DNA from: JASBTN01 sp965228805
GTDB lineage: Bacteria; Pseudomonadota; Alphaproteobacteria; Rhodobacterales; Rhodobacteraceae
Assembly: GCF_965228805.1 (NCBI RefSeq)
Contig: NZ_CBDDIE010000003.1
Coordinates: 2,604,001-2,668,000, forward strand
DNA: 64,000 nucleotides
Direction: 5' to 3'
The translations under genes and the position numbers were made by a program. Under the pieces are notes generated by a model. The model did no database searches, was not told where the DNA came from, and was given only the letters and a program-made list of their open reading frames with translations. Positions 25,519 through 34,228 of this stretch are shown piece after piece; position 1 is the first letter of the stretch, and each line of letters opens with the position of its first letter.

Positions 25519-27231
25519 TCAGTCCCGGGTGCCCGAGAACCGTGCCTGCCAGTCTTCGCGCTGATCGTCGGTGATCTTGCCAAAGAGGTTGTCGGGCACG
25601 GTGAAGCCGTGGCCCGGTTTCAGCGTGTCCAACGCGGCGGCGACATCGTCGGGCCAGGCTGCGTCGGTGTTCATCGCTTCCGTCAGCGTGGCGGAGGCAT
25701 CGGGGATGAAGGGCGCCGACAGGACCGCGTAGAGGCGGATCAGGTTCAGCGATAGGCGGATGGAACCGGCGGCCAGCGCCGGGTCTTCCTTGAAAGCGGC
25801 CCAGGGCGCGGCGGCTTGCAGGTATTCGTTGCCCGCGACCCAGATGCCGCGCAGCTCTTGTGCCGCCTTGCGCACGTCCATCGCGTCCATGTGGCCTTCG
25901 TAGGCGCGCACTTTCGCGGTCAGGTCTTCGATCAGCGCGGTCTCGGCCTCGCCATAGGCGCCATCGGGCACCTCTTCACCAAACTTCGAGCGGCAGAACT
26001 TGGTCACGCGGCTGACGAAGTTGCCCAGCACGTCGGCCAGGTCCTTGTTGACCGAGGCCTGGAAGTTCTCCCAGGTGAACTCGCTGTCCGAGTTCTCGGG
26101 CGCATGGGACAGCAGCCACCAGCGCCAGTAATCCGCCGGCAGGATCTCCAGCGCCTGGTCCATGAAGACGCCGCGCCCCTTGGAGGTCGAGAACTGCCCG
26201 CCGTCATAGTTCAGGTAGTTGAAGGACTTGATGTAATCGACCAGCTTCCAGGGCTCGCCCGAGCCCATGATGGTGGCGGGGAAGCTCAGCGTGTGGAAGG
26301 GCACGTTGTCCTTGCCCATGAACTGCACGTAACGCACGTCATCGGCGCCCTTGTCGGTACGCCACCAGCGCTGCCAGAAGCTGTCATCCTCGCCCAGCTC
26401 ATCCGCCAGCTCGGCGGTGGCGGCGATATATTCGATCGGCGCGTCGAACCAGACATAGAAGACCTTGCCCTCCATGCCCGGCCAATCCTCGTCGCCCTTC
26501 TTGACCGGCACGCCCCAGTCCAAGTCGCGGGTAATGCCGCGGTCCTGCAGCCCGTCGCCGTCATGCAGCCATTTCTTGGCGATCGAGGTGGTCAGCACCG
26601 GCCAGTCGGCCTTGGTGTCGATCCAGGCGTCCAGCTTGTCCTTCAGGGCCGATTGTTTCAGATAGAGGTGCTTGGTCTCGCGCACCTCCAGGTCGGTCGA
26701 GCCGCTGATCGCCGAACGCGGGTCGATCAGGTCGGTCGGGTCCAGCTGCTTGGTGCAGTTTTCACACTGGTCGCCGCGCGCGCTGTCATAGCCGCAGTTG
26801 GGGCAGGTGCCTTCGATGTAGCGATCCGGCAGGAAGCGTTTGTCGGCGTGGCTGTAAACCTGTTTCTCGCTGACTTCCTCGATCAGCCCGTTCTCCGCCA
26901 GCTTGCCTGCGAAATGCTGGGTGAGCTTGTGGTTGCGCTGCGACGACGAGCGGCCGAAGTTGTCAAAGGACAGGCGGAAACCCTTGGCGATCTCAGCCTG
27001 GACCTCATGCATCTCGGCGCAGAACTCATCGACCGGCTTGCCGGCCTTGGCCGCGGCCAGCTCGGCAGGCGTGCCGTGCTCGTCGGTGGCGCAGATGAAC
27101 ATGACCTCGCGCCCACGGCCCCGTTGGTAGCGGGCGTAAAGGTCGGCAGGCAGCTGCGAGCCCACCAGGTTGCCCAGGTGCTTGATCCCGTTGATGTAAG
27201 GAATGGCCGAGGTGATGAGGATGCGGTTCAT
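25519..27231 (-). CDS. metG: Methionyl-tRNA synthetase
   Basis: Charges initiator and elongator tRNA-Met. 570 residues. Class I signatures: the HIGH-like HLGN at residues 18-21 and the KMSKS-like FSTSKGRG; a zinc finger CPNCGYDSARGDQCENC lies in the connective domain. The C-terminal tRNA-binding (Tyr-domain) extension found in longer MetRS is absent. ATG 27231 is taken; the frame allows a GTG-like start four codons earlier. It is preceded by an unknown gene on the same strand with a 68-base gap. Confidence 0.97.
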   Translation of the reverse strand: MNRILITSAIPYINGIKHLGNLVGSQLPADLYARYQRGRGREVMFICATDEHGTPAELAAAKAGKPVDEFCAEMHEVQAEIAKGFRLSFDNFGRSSSQRNHKLTQHFAGKLAENGLIEEVSEKQVYSHADKRFLPDRYIEGTCPNCGYDSARGDQCENCTKQLDPTDLIDPRSAISGSTDLEVRETKHLYLKQSALKDKLDAWIDTKADWPVLTTSIAKKWLHDGDGLQDRGITRDLDWGVPVKKGDEDWPGMEGKVFYVWFDAPIEYIAATAELADELGEDDSFWQRWWRTDKGADDVRYVQFMGKDNVPFHTLSFPATIMGSGEPWKLVDYIKSFNYLNYDGGQFSTSKGRGVFMDQALEILPADYWRWWLLSHAPENSDSEFTWENFQASVNKDLADVLGNFVSRVTKFCRSKFGEEVPDGAYGEAETALIEDLTAKVRAYEGHMDAMDVRKAAQELRGIWVAGNEYLQAAAPWAAFKEDPALAAGSIRLSLNLIRLYAVLSAPFIPDASATLTEAMNTDAAWPDDVAAALDTLKPGHGFTVPDNLFGKITDDQREDWQARFSGTRD

Positions 27232-27299
27232 GTCATGTCCCAAAACTGTTTGGCAGGGGTCTAGACTAATGTGTGCCGCAGTTCCAGAGGGAGAGGGCG

Positions 27300-27962
27300 T
27301 TACTCCCCCTTGCGAATGTTCAGCGCCTTGTTGATCGCGGCCACAATCGCCTCTTCATGCCCGTCGCGCCGGGCAATCGCCATCATCTGGTCGGCCTTTT
27401 CCTTCCCCGCCGGGGTGCGGTGAATGTCCTCGCTGTGGCTCCAGCGCAGATAGTCATGATCATTCTTCCAGCGGTTCACTTTCGACACCAGGGTCGATTT
27501 CTTGGCGTCCTTGTTGAAATGACGCATGACTTTCTTCAGGGTGGACTGCCCGATCGGAAAATCAGTTCGGTCTTCATAGTCGAAAATGTGCAGCAAGGCG
27601 GCGTCCATGGCCGGATTTCGGGGGCGGGACTTGGCCTTTCTCTGCGGCGAAGCGCTTGATGCGTGCGGCGGGGTCGGCGGTGCGGACGGCTTGGACGCGC
27701 GGGGGATATCCGTTCGGACAGTTTGTGCCGGTTGAGGATTTCCGGCCACAACCGGACCGCGGAAATCAGCCACTGCTGCATCAAACATTTGCAATCCAGA
27801 GCGTAGAAGGTCTAGGGTCTTCGCACCATCGGGCGAAAGATCCGGGGTATCGCGCAGTTCGCGCATAGAGGCAGAAATGGCAGCACCCAACAAGGCGAGC
27901 TCTGAGACGAGCTCACTTGCGTTCTTGTTCAACGGCGATTCGCGTGGCGTTTCGTCGCTCAT
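27300..27962 (-). CDS. Unknown protein with possible winged-helix C-terminus
   Basis: 220 residues from an ATG with AAGGA upstream. The N-terminal third is acidic and helical, the middle (about 90-125) is a Pro/Ser/Lys-rich linker, and the last 90 residues (LLHIFDYEDRTDFPIGQSTLKKVMRHF...LVSKVNRWKNDHDYLRW...RTPAGKEKADQMM) look like a compact basic helical domain that may bind nucleic acid; this is inference. I do not recognise a family. The next 400 bases upstream are lower in GC, so the gene may belong to an acquired patch. Confidence 0.7.
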   Translation of the reverse strand: MSDETPRESPLNKNASELVSELALLGAAISASMRELRDTPDLSPDGAKTLDLLRSGLQMFDAAVADFRGPVVAGNPQPAQTVRTDIPRASKPSAPPTPPHASSASPQRKAKSRPRNPAMDAALLHIFDYEDRTDFPIGQSTLKKVMRHFNKDAKKSTLVSKVNRWKNDHDYLRWSHSEDIHRTPAGKEKADQMMAIARRDGHEEAIVAAINKALNIRKGE

Positions 27963-28359
27963 TGCGTTGGGTCCTTCTAAATCGCACTCTCTCTCGGTTG
28001 GTGTTTCGATCCACATTGCACGCAGTTCGATCCAGGCGAGTGGTAACGGATCGCATTAGCGTGGGATAAATGGCATGCGCTCGTCACAAAATGGATAGGA
28101 GCGCATTTGAAGTTATGACATTGCATTCCATAGCGTTTGCAATGTGTTTGTTTGCGAGTGGTAATTGCTATGAATCGCATTCGATACACTTGCAAGACCG
28201 AAAATACAGATGAAATTGACCCCATATAACCGAAAGAGAATGTGTTTTCTCCGCTTGCCACTGATGGGGTGTCCGGAAAAGCTAAGCAATTCCGTGATAA
28301 GTTGCTGAAATAGTTAGATAAAAACCCATGCCTGCATTTGGTTTTAAAAGGAGTGCGAA
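27963..28359. other. Low-GC gap with an 11-bp direct repeat
   Basis: 397 bp, visibly richer in A/T than its surroundings. No gene is supported. The string GCGAGTGGTAA occurs at 28036-28046 and again at 28154-28164, each followed within 8-14 bases by TCGCATT. It probably carries the promoters of the two flanking unknown genes. Confidence 0.6.
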
Positions 28360-28527
28360 ATGGGTATCGAAGAACTGTTCCTGTGTTGTGTGGCGGTAGT
28401 CGGGCTTGGTCTGATTGCAATTGCGTTCAAATGGCCGAAAGTTCGCGAGGGGCGATTCCCCGTGGTGACTGCCCGAATGGTCCTGGCCTGTGTGCTGGCG
28501 CTGATCACATTCTGGGGGCTGAAATAA
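28360..28527 (+). CDS. 55-residue membrane mini-protein
   Basis: ATG preceded by an excellent ribosome site (AAAAGGAG, 7 bases away) and ending TAA at 28525-28527. The product has two hydrophobic segments, LFLCCVAVVGLGLIAIAF (residues 6-23) and MVLACVLALITFWGL (40-54), joined by a basic loop (KWPKVREGRF). This points to a helical-hairpin inner-membrane protein. It is too short for usual ORF cut-offs and lies in a low-GC patch next to the unknown gene at 27300. It converges on the Hsp70-like gene with a 19-bp gap. Function unknown. Confidence 0.72.
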   Translation: MGIEELFLCCVAVVGLGLIAIAFKWPKVREGRFPVVTARMVLACVLALITFWGLK

Positions 28528-28546
28528 AACTCATGCCACGCTGGGC

Positions 28547-29800
28547 TCAGGCGGCGCTGGCAATCGCCAGCCCGTCGACCACGGCGGTAAAGGCCTCGGA
28601 CCGTTCGATCTTTGCAGTGGGGCACGTGGCCCCAACCACGTCCGAGACAAACCGCATCAGGCTTGAGCCACCAACCAGGATTGCGGTGTCGATCTGGCCC
28701 GGCGCGACCTGCGCCTGCATCAGCGTGGCATAGATCGCCTGGGTCAGCGCTGTGTCAAACCCGGTGAGCGCCGCGTTCATGCTGCCCGGCGTGATGGGCG
28801 CGGCCAGACCCCGTGCCACGAAACCCAGGTCGATCCCTGCATGCGGCGTGGCGGCATTGGCGGCGATCTTGCCGTCCTCGACCGCAAAGGCGACTTCGTG
28901 GCCCAGCCTGTTGGTGATCACCTCCTTGAGGCGCGAGACCTTCGCGGGCTCCACCGCATGGGCCAGCAGGTCCGCGACCTTGCGCTCTGTCTCGCGGGTG
29001 TAAAGGAACGGGATCTTGGCCCAGGTGGACAGGTCGTGAAACAGCGCGTTGGGCATGGGCAGAAGCTCATCGCCGAAGGTCCGGCGCAGCTGGCCGCCAT
29101 GGCCGAACAGGCCCATGACATGGGACATGGAAATCTTCTGGTCGAAATCGGTCCCTCCCAGGCGGATGCCGTGGCTGGCCATGATCTCGACCGCGCCGCC
29201 CTGACTGCGGAAGACCGTAAAATCCGAGGTGCCGCCGCCGATGTCGATGATCAGACCGGTGTGGCTGTCGCGTCCCAACTGGTGGCAGGCATGGGCGGCT
29301 GCTTCGGGTTCGCAGAGGAAATCCACCCCCTCGAATCCGGCGGCGTGGTAACAGGCGCGCAGATCAACCTCGGCCTGGGCATCGCGGGTGGGGTCTTCGG
29401 AGTGAAACCGCACCGGGCGGCCCGACTGCACACGGGCGAACCGCAGCCCCGTCGCCACCTCGGCCCGTGCCTTGATCTCGACCAGGAAGGCCGTGACCAC
29501 ATCCGCCAGGGTCTGGCGACGTCCACCCAGCAGGCGGCTTTCGTGAAAAAGCGGATCGCCCAGGATGCTTTTCAACGCGCGCATGTAGCGCCCATCTTCG
29601 CCCTCGATCAGCGCGGCGCTGGCCTGGCGGCCGATCTGCATCCCGCCACCCTCGGTCGGGAAAAAGACGGCGGTGGGCAGGGTGTCATGGGTGTCCTCGA
29701 CGGGGATGCGGTGCAAACCGTCGGCGCCCAGCACCGCCAGCGCCGTGTTGGAGGTGCCGAAATCCACGGCCAGGATGGGATCGCAATCGGGCAAGGACAT
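28547..29800 (-). CDS. Hsp70-family protein (YegD-like)
   Basis: 417 residues, only the actin-like ATPase part of Hsp70. Phosphate 1 loop AVDFGTSNTALAVLG near residue 12, phosphate 2 IIDIGGGTSDFTVF, adenosine loop ILVGGSSLMRFV and CEPEAAAHA between them. The DnaK peptide-binding domain is missing, as in YegD-type proteins. The role is unknown; it is perhaps a specialised chaperone or assembly ATPase. Single gene, 79 bases downstream of the MFS gene's end on the other side and on the same strand. Confidence 0.92.
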   Translation of the reverse strand: MSLPDCDPILAVDFGTSNTALAVLGADGLHRIPVEDTHDTLPTAVFFPTEGGGMQIGRQASAALIEGEDGRYMRALKSILGDPLFHESRLLGGRRQTLADVVTAFLVEIKARAEVATGLRFARVQSGRPVRFHSEDPTRDAQAEVDLRACYHAAGFEGVDFLCEPEAAAHACHQLGRDSHTGLIIDIGGGTSDFTVFRSQGGAVEIMASHGIRLGGTDFDQKISMSHVMGLFGHGGQLRRTFGDELLPMPNALFHDLSTWAKIPFLYTRETERKVADLLAHAVEPAKVSRLKEVITNRLGHEVAFAVEDGKIAANAATPHAGIDLGFVARGLAAPITPGSMNAALTGFDTALTQAIYATLMQAQVAPGQIDTAILVGGSSLMRFVSDVVGATCPTAKIERSEAFTAVVDGLAIASAA

Positions 29801-29879
29801 GACGGCACCTTTCGAACGGGAAAGGGCGCGGGTCTATGCGATGGCCGCCCCGCCTGTCAACCAGCCTGTCACGCCGGGC

Positions 29880-31100
29880 CTATTTGTCGCGCAGACGCCC
29901 GAACAGCTGCCCCATCGAAAACGAGGTGCGCGGCGTATATGTATAGGGCGTCTTGTCCTCCACGGTGGGACGTGCCCGCATCCGGGTCAGGCCGAACAGG
30001 ATCAGCCCCAGATGCCCCACAGCCACGAAGGCAAACAGCGCGCCGGGCCCGTAGGCGGTGATCAGTTTCGAACTGATATAGGGGCTTGCGATGGCGCCGA
30101 GCGCGTACCAGAACATCAGCGCGGCCGACAGTTCGACCCGTTGCTCGGAGGTGGCGAAGTCATTGGCGTGCGCTGCCGAGACCGAGAAGATCGGGAAGGT
30201 GGTAAAGCCGAAGATCCCTGCGGCCAGCATGACCCCCAGCGTGCCGACGCCGCCCGCCAGCATGGTCGTGCCGCAGGACAGCACCGCCGCCACCGACAGC
30301 CAGATCAGCACCCAGCGCCGGTCATACTTGTCCGCAAGCCAGCCCATCGGCCATTGCGCCAGCGCCCCGCCCAGGACGAAGCTCGCCAGGAAGAAGGCGA
30401 TCTGATCGAGCTGCAATCCAACCTCCTGACCATAGACCGGGCCGACCATGCGGAAGGAGGCCGAGCTGAGCGCGGCCACGATCACCCCGCCCACGGCCAG
30501 GGGCGACATGGACCAGGCCATGCCCGGTTTCAGACGCGGTGCGGCAGGCGTTTCGGGCTGGGCGTTGCGGGTCATCGCCAAGGGCAGGATCGCCGCGCAG
30601 CACAGGATCGCGAGCACGTTGTAGGAGACGTAATGCGCAGGCTCCAACACGCCGATCAGAAGCTGCGCACAAAGCGACGCGCCCATGTCGACGATGCGGT
30701 AGCCGCCCATCACCCGGCCGCGTGTCTCATTCGTGATCTTTGCGTTCAGCCAGGCCTCGATCACCGTGTAGCAACCGGCGATGCACAGGCCGGTGGCGAT
30801 GCGCATCAGCGCCCAGGCAAACGGGTCAACCCACAGCATATGGGCCAGCAGGCCGATCGCCCCCAGCGCGGTAAAGACCGCGAAGCCGCGCGAATGTCCG
30901 ACCGAGCCCATCAGACGTGGCGCCCACCAGCAGCCGATGAAGAAACCCAGGAAATGCGCCGAGCCCAGCAGGCCAACCTCGGCCTTGGAAAAGCCGACCG
31001 TCAGCCCCGACACCGCGTCCAGTGGGCCAACACCGCCCGAGCTGAGCTGAAGCAGGATCACCGACAGAAGCAGTGAGGCAAAGGAAATCATCAGGCGCAT
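29880..31100 (-). CDS. MFS transporter
   Basis: 406 residues with about 12 hydrophobic spans. The loop 2-3 signature appears as GCWWAPRLMGSVGHSRGFAVFT and its half-repeat as GWLADKYDRRWVLIWL. It resembles the YcaD/UMF-type MFS subgroup (GSAHFLGFFIGCWW, RIATGLCIAGCYTVIEAWLNAKITNETRGRVMGGYR). The substrate is unknown. ATG 31100 is used; a second in-frame ATG sits three codons later. It is divergent from the SSS symporter gene, with shared inverted motifs between them. Confidence 0.9.
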   Translation of the reverse strand: MRLMISFASLLLSVILLQLSSGGVGPLDAVSGLTVGFSKAEVGLLGSAHFLGFFIGCWWAPRLMGSVGHSRGFAVFTALGAIGLLAHMLWVDPFAWALMRIATGLCIAGCYTVIEAWLNAKITNETRGRVMGGYRIVDMGASLCAQLLIGVLEPAHYVSYNVLAILCCAAILPLAMTRNAQPETPAAPRLKPGMAWSMSPLAVGGVIVAALSSASFRMVGPVYGQEVGLQLDQIAFFLASFVLGGALAQWPMGWLADKYDRRWVLIWLSVAAVLSCGTTMLAGGVGTLGVMLAAGIFGFTTFPIFSVSAAHANDFATSEQRVELSAALMFWYALGAIASPYISSKLITAYGPGALFAFVAVGHLGLILFGLTRMRARPTVEDKTPYTYTPRTSFSMGQLFGRLRDK

Positions 31101-31111
31101 GGGTTGGTCCG

Positions 31112-31237
31112 CCGGGTCACATTTCCCCCATGGTGACAGGGTGGGGCGGCACCTCTTGGCCCCCTGCGACAATTCGGCGTCGTTTTCGGGGCTTCCCGCT
31201 GCGCCCACACGCCCGCTCACATCCTCGTGTGACCCGG
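31112..31237. promoter_or_regulatory. Paired inverted CCGGGTCACA motifs in a divergent promoter region
   Basis: CCGGGTCACA at 31112-31121 and its exact reverse complement TGTGACCCGG at 31228-31237 flank the intergenic region between the MFS and SSS genes. Each lies close to one of the two starts, which fits operator sites for a shared regulator; this is inference from position and symmetry. Confidence 0.4.
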
Positions 31238-31250
31238 TGGCCGGGGTCCA

Positions 31251-31296
31251 GCCAGCCTGCTACCCGGGTCCGACACGCAGAACCGAGCAGGCTGGC
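31251..31296 (+). promoter_or_regulatory. 11-bp leader hairpin directly before the SSS gene RBS
   Basis: GCCAGCCTGCT (31251-31261) pairs perfectly with AGCAGGCTGGC (31286-31296). The next bases are AGGAGGG and, after CATC, the ATG. The stem could act in the 5' leader of the symporter mRNA. Confidence 0.4.
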
Positions 31297-31307
31297 AGGA
31301 GGGCATC

Positions 31308-32687
31308 ATGCAAGCAACGTGGACCATCTTGGGATTGGCGGTCGTGGTGGTGGCAAGCCTCGCCGCCGCCCCGCGCCGGGCAACGGTTCAGGGGTTCTTT
31401 TCGGGTGCAGATGCCCAGGGGCGCGCGCCGGGGCTCTGGACCCTTGTGCTGAGCCAGGTCACCACCTGGATCTTCGCCCGCTCGCTGATGAACGCCGCGA
31501 TCCTGGGCTATTACTACGGTTTCGCGGGCAGCCTGGCCTATGCCGCCTATTACCTCAGCTTCCTGACCGGGGGCTTCATCGTCGGGCGCCTGCGCGAAGG
31601 GGGCGCCACCTCGGTCCAGGACTGGTTGCGCGCGCGGTTCGGGGCCGTCGGCACCGGCGCCTACAACCTTGTCATCGCCCTGCGCCTGTTGTCCGAGGTC
31701 TTTGCCAATCTGCTGGTGGTCGGGCTGATCTTCGGCGCCATCACGGGCGGCGACGGCACCCTGGCGATCCTCGCCGTGGCGGTTCTGGGCCTGGCCTATT
31801 CCGCCTGGGGAGGTCTGTCCGCCGCCCTGCGCACGGATGTGGTGCAGATGGTCCTGTTCCTCGTGGTCTTCGCCGTCGCCCTTTTGGCGCTGGTGACGCG
31901 GCCCGATTTCTCGCTCGCCGCCATTGTTGCCGCCGAAGGTGCGTCCGGCAGCTACAGCGGCTGGGTGCTGCTGGCGGTGGCGGCGCTCCAGGTCTTCTCC
32001 TACCCGGTGCATGACCCGGTGATGATGGACCGCGGCTTCATCGCCGACCGGGTGACCACACGCCTGGCTTTCCTGCACGCTTTCTGGATTTCCGCCCTGT
32101 CGATCCTGGCCTTCGGCGCCTTCGGCATCCAGGCGGCCCTGGTCGGCGCGGAATATGACAACCAACTGATCGGCAGCTGGGCGGGCATGTTCCCGACCTG
32201 GGTCTTTGCCGCGCTGATGCTGAGCCTGCTGGTTTCCGCCCTGTCCACGCTCGATTCGGCGCTGTCCTCCGCCGCGCGCCTGGTGGTCGAGGAACTGCGC
32301 CTGGCCCCACGCACGCTGACCGGTGGGCGCGTGGTCATGGCGCTCTTCATGGCAGGCGGCGCGGGGCTGACGCTCTGGGGCAACGCGTCGCTCTTCGATG
32401 CGGTCGCCGTGTCGGGCACGGCCTCGATGTTCCTAACCCCGGTGCTGGTGGTCGGGCTGGTGATGAACCGCCCCGTCGCGCGCTGGTCCTACCTGGTCAG
32501 CTTCGCCGCGGCGATGTTGGGCGCCGCGCTCTATTTCGCCCGCGCCAGCGCCTGGGCCGCCGGGATCCTGCCCGAAGGCCATAAATACGAACAACTGCTG
32601 GCGATTTGCATTGTCGTCCTTTTGGTCGGGTTTGCCGCAGTCCTGGCCGGTACGCGTGCCCCCGGCAGGGTTGCGAGTGCCGGGTGA
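31308..32687 (+). CDS. Sodium:solute symporter (SSS family)
   Basis: 459 residues, about 12-13 hydrophobic spans. SSS traits: LWTLVLSQVTTWIFARSLMNAAILGYYYGFAG, AYSAWGGLSAALRTDVVQMVLFLVVF and MLSLLVSALSTLDSALSSAARLVVEEL, the last being the conserved sodium-site helix region with Ser/Thr. It uses the sodium gradient to import an unknown solute. RBS AGGAGG. The ABC ATPase gene starts about 60 bases downstream on the same strand; whether the two are related is unclear. Confidence 0.88.
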   Translation: MQATWTILGLAVVVVASLAAAPRRATVQGFFSGADAQGRAPGLWTLVLSQVTTWIFARSLMNAAILGYYYGFAGSLAYAAYYLSFLTGGFIVGRLREGGATSVQDWLRARFGAVGTGAYNLVIALRLLSEVFANLLVVGLIFGAITGGDGTLAILAVAVLGLAYSAWGGLSAALRTDVVQMVLFLVVFAVALLALVTRPDFSLAAIVAAEGASGSYSGWVLLAVAALQVFSYPVHDPVMMDRGFIADRVTTRLAFLHAFWISALSILAFGAFGIQAALVGAEYDNQLIGSWAGMFPTWVFAALMLSLLVSALSTLDSALSSAARLVVEELRLAPRTLTGGRVVMALFMAGGAGLTLWGNASLFDAVAVSGTASMFLTPVLVVGLVMNRPVARWSYLVSFAAAMLGAALYFARASAWAAGILPEGHKYEQLLAICIVVLLVGFAAVLAGTRAPGRVASAG

Positions 32688-32745
32688 GGCTGATATCTGC
32701 GGACGAAGTCTGACGAAAATGGTCGGACCCAACCGGAGACCGCAC

Positions 32746-33831
32746 GTGACCGCCACCCCGCCCCGCCTTGAAATCCGCAACCTGTCGCGGAGCTTTGCCG
32801 GACGTCCGGTGGTGCAGGGGGTCGACCTGACCTTGAGCGCAGGCAACGTGACCTGCCTGCTTGGCCCCTCGGGCTGCGGCAAGTCGACGACCCTGCGCAT
32901 CATCGCGGGTGTGGACAGCCAGGATTCCGGCGAGCTTTATATCGACGGGCAGTTGATCAGCGGTGGCAGCACTTTCGTCGCCCCCGAGAAACGCTCGGTC
33001 GGGCTGATGTTCCAGGATTTTGCACTGTTTCCGCATCTGTCCGTCGGGGACAATGTTGCCTTCGGCCTGACCGGTAGCCGGTCCGAGAACCGCAAGCGCG
33101 CCGAGGAACTGCTGGCACGGGTCGATCTGGCCGACTACATCGACGCCTTCCCGCATGAACTGTCGGGTGGTGAACAACAGCGCGTGGCGCTGGCCCGCGC
33201 CATCGCGCCGCGCCCGCGAATCCTGTTGATGGACGAACCCTTCTCGGGCCTCGACAACCGGCTGCGCGACGGGGTGCGCGACCAAACGCTGGCGATCCTC
33301 AAGGAAGAGGGTACGGCGGTCCTGTTGGTCACCCATGAACCGGAAGAGGCGATGCGCATGGCCGATGAGATCGCCCTGATGCGCGAAGGCCGAATCGTGC
33401 AGCGTGGCGCGCCCTACAATATCTACAACACGCCCGTGGATCGGGCCGCGGCGGCCTTCTTCTCTGACGTGAACGTCATCCGGGGGCAGTCGAACGGGGC
33501 GCTGACCAAGACCGCGTTCGGCCAGTTCCTCACCCCCGGGCTCGAGGATGGCGCCGAAGTCGAGATCGTCGTGCGCCCGCAACACCTGAAGATGGATTTC
33601 CACCGCAACGGCCACGCGCCGGAACCCTCGCCGGACCATGGCGTCTGGGCCTGCGGGCGTGTGGAACGGGCGCGTTTCATCGGCAATGAAAGCCTGGTGG
33701 AGTTTGTCATGGACGGTGACGGCACGCGGCTCAAGGCCACCGTTCCCTCGGTCTTCCTGCCCAAGCGCGACACGGCGCTGTGGATCGCAATCCGCCGCGA
33801 CCGCTGCTTCGTTTTTCCCGTGGATCGCTGA
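32746..33831 (+). CDS. ABC transporter ATP-binding protein, iron(III)/spermidine importer type
   Basis: 361 residues. Walker A GPSGCGKST (40-48), signature LSGGEQQRVALARAIA, Walker B ILLMDEPFSGLD and the His loop VTHEP are intact, followed by a C-terminal TOBE-like region (about 250-361). It resembles FbpC/PotA ATPases. GTG 32746 has CCGGAGAC upstream and starts right before the domain; ATG 32719 is an alternative. No permease or binding protein is adjacent, so it is an orphan ATPase here. Confidence 0.85.
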   Translation: MTATPPRLEIRNLSRSFAGRPVVQGVDLTLSAGNVTCLLGPSGCGKSTTLRIIAGVDSQDSGELYIDGQLISGGSTFVAPEKRSVGLMFQDFALFPHLSVGDNVAFGLTGSRSENRKRAEELLARVDLADYIDAFPHELSGGEQQRVALARAIAPRPRILLMDEPFSGLDNRLRDGVRDQTLAILKEEGTAVLLVTHEPEEAMRMADEIALMREGRIVQRGAPYNIYNTPVDRAAAAFFSDVNVIRGQSNGALTKTAFGQFLTPGLEDGAEVEIVVRPQHLKMDFHRNGHAPEPSPDHGVWACGRVERARFIGNESLVEFVMDGDGTRLKATVPSVFLPKRDTALWIAIRRDRCFVFPVDR

Positions 33832-33893
33832 GCCGTCACGGGGTTGTTCCCGCTGTTCAGACAGTTTCTTGCGCAAAATCCCGCTTTGGGGCT

Positions 33894-33921
33894 TTGAACT
33901 TGCGGGCGAACGCAATAAATA
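33894..33921 (+). promoter_or_regulatory. Candidate sigma-70-type promoter of the tat operon
   Basis: TTGAAC (33894-33899), a 16-base spacer, and TAAATA (33916-33921), 56 bases before the tatA ATG. Confidence 0.4.
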
Positions 33922-33976
33922 CACAGGGCGATATATGACAGGGTGGGGACAGCCCTGCCTTCAAGGGAGACATCCA

Positions 33977-34192
33977 ATGCTCAACAATATCGGCCTGCCG
34001 GGCCTTCTTCTGATTGCCGTCGTGGTGCTGGTTCTGTTCGGCCGCGGCAAGATCTCGTCGCTGATGGGCGAAGTCGGCAAGGGCATCACCTCGTTCAAGC
34101 GCGGCGTCGCCGAAGGCCAGGAAGAGATCGAAAAGGCCGCCTCGGAAGAGGCCAAGGACGTGACGCCCGAGATCGACAAGGACAAGGCCTGA
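33977..34192 (+). CDS. tatA: Sec-independent translocase subunit TatA
   Basis: 71 residues. It has the single N-terminal span (LPGLLLIAVVVLVLFGRGK), the FGRGK hinge, an amphipathic helix (ISSLMGEVGKGITSFKRGV) and an acidic tail. TatA forms the pore-like assembly that moves folded proteins across the inner membrane with TatBC. RBS AAGGGAGA. First gene of tatA-tatB-tatC; the 36-base gap to tatB and the ATGA overlap of tatB and tatC support one transcript. Confidence 0.97.
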   Translation: MLNNIGLPGLLLIAVVVLVLFGRGKISSLMGEVGKGITSFKRGVAEGQEEIEKAASEEAKDVTPEIDKDKA

Positions 34193-34228
34193 TCCGTCCT
34201 CACAGCACACTAGATTAAGGGGCGGCCC

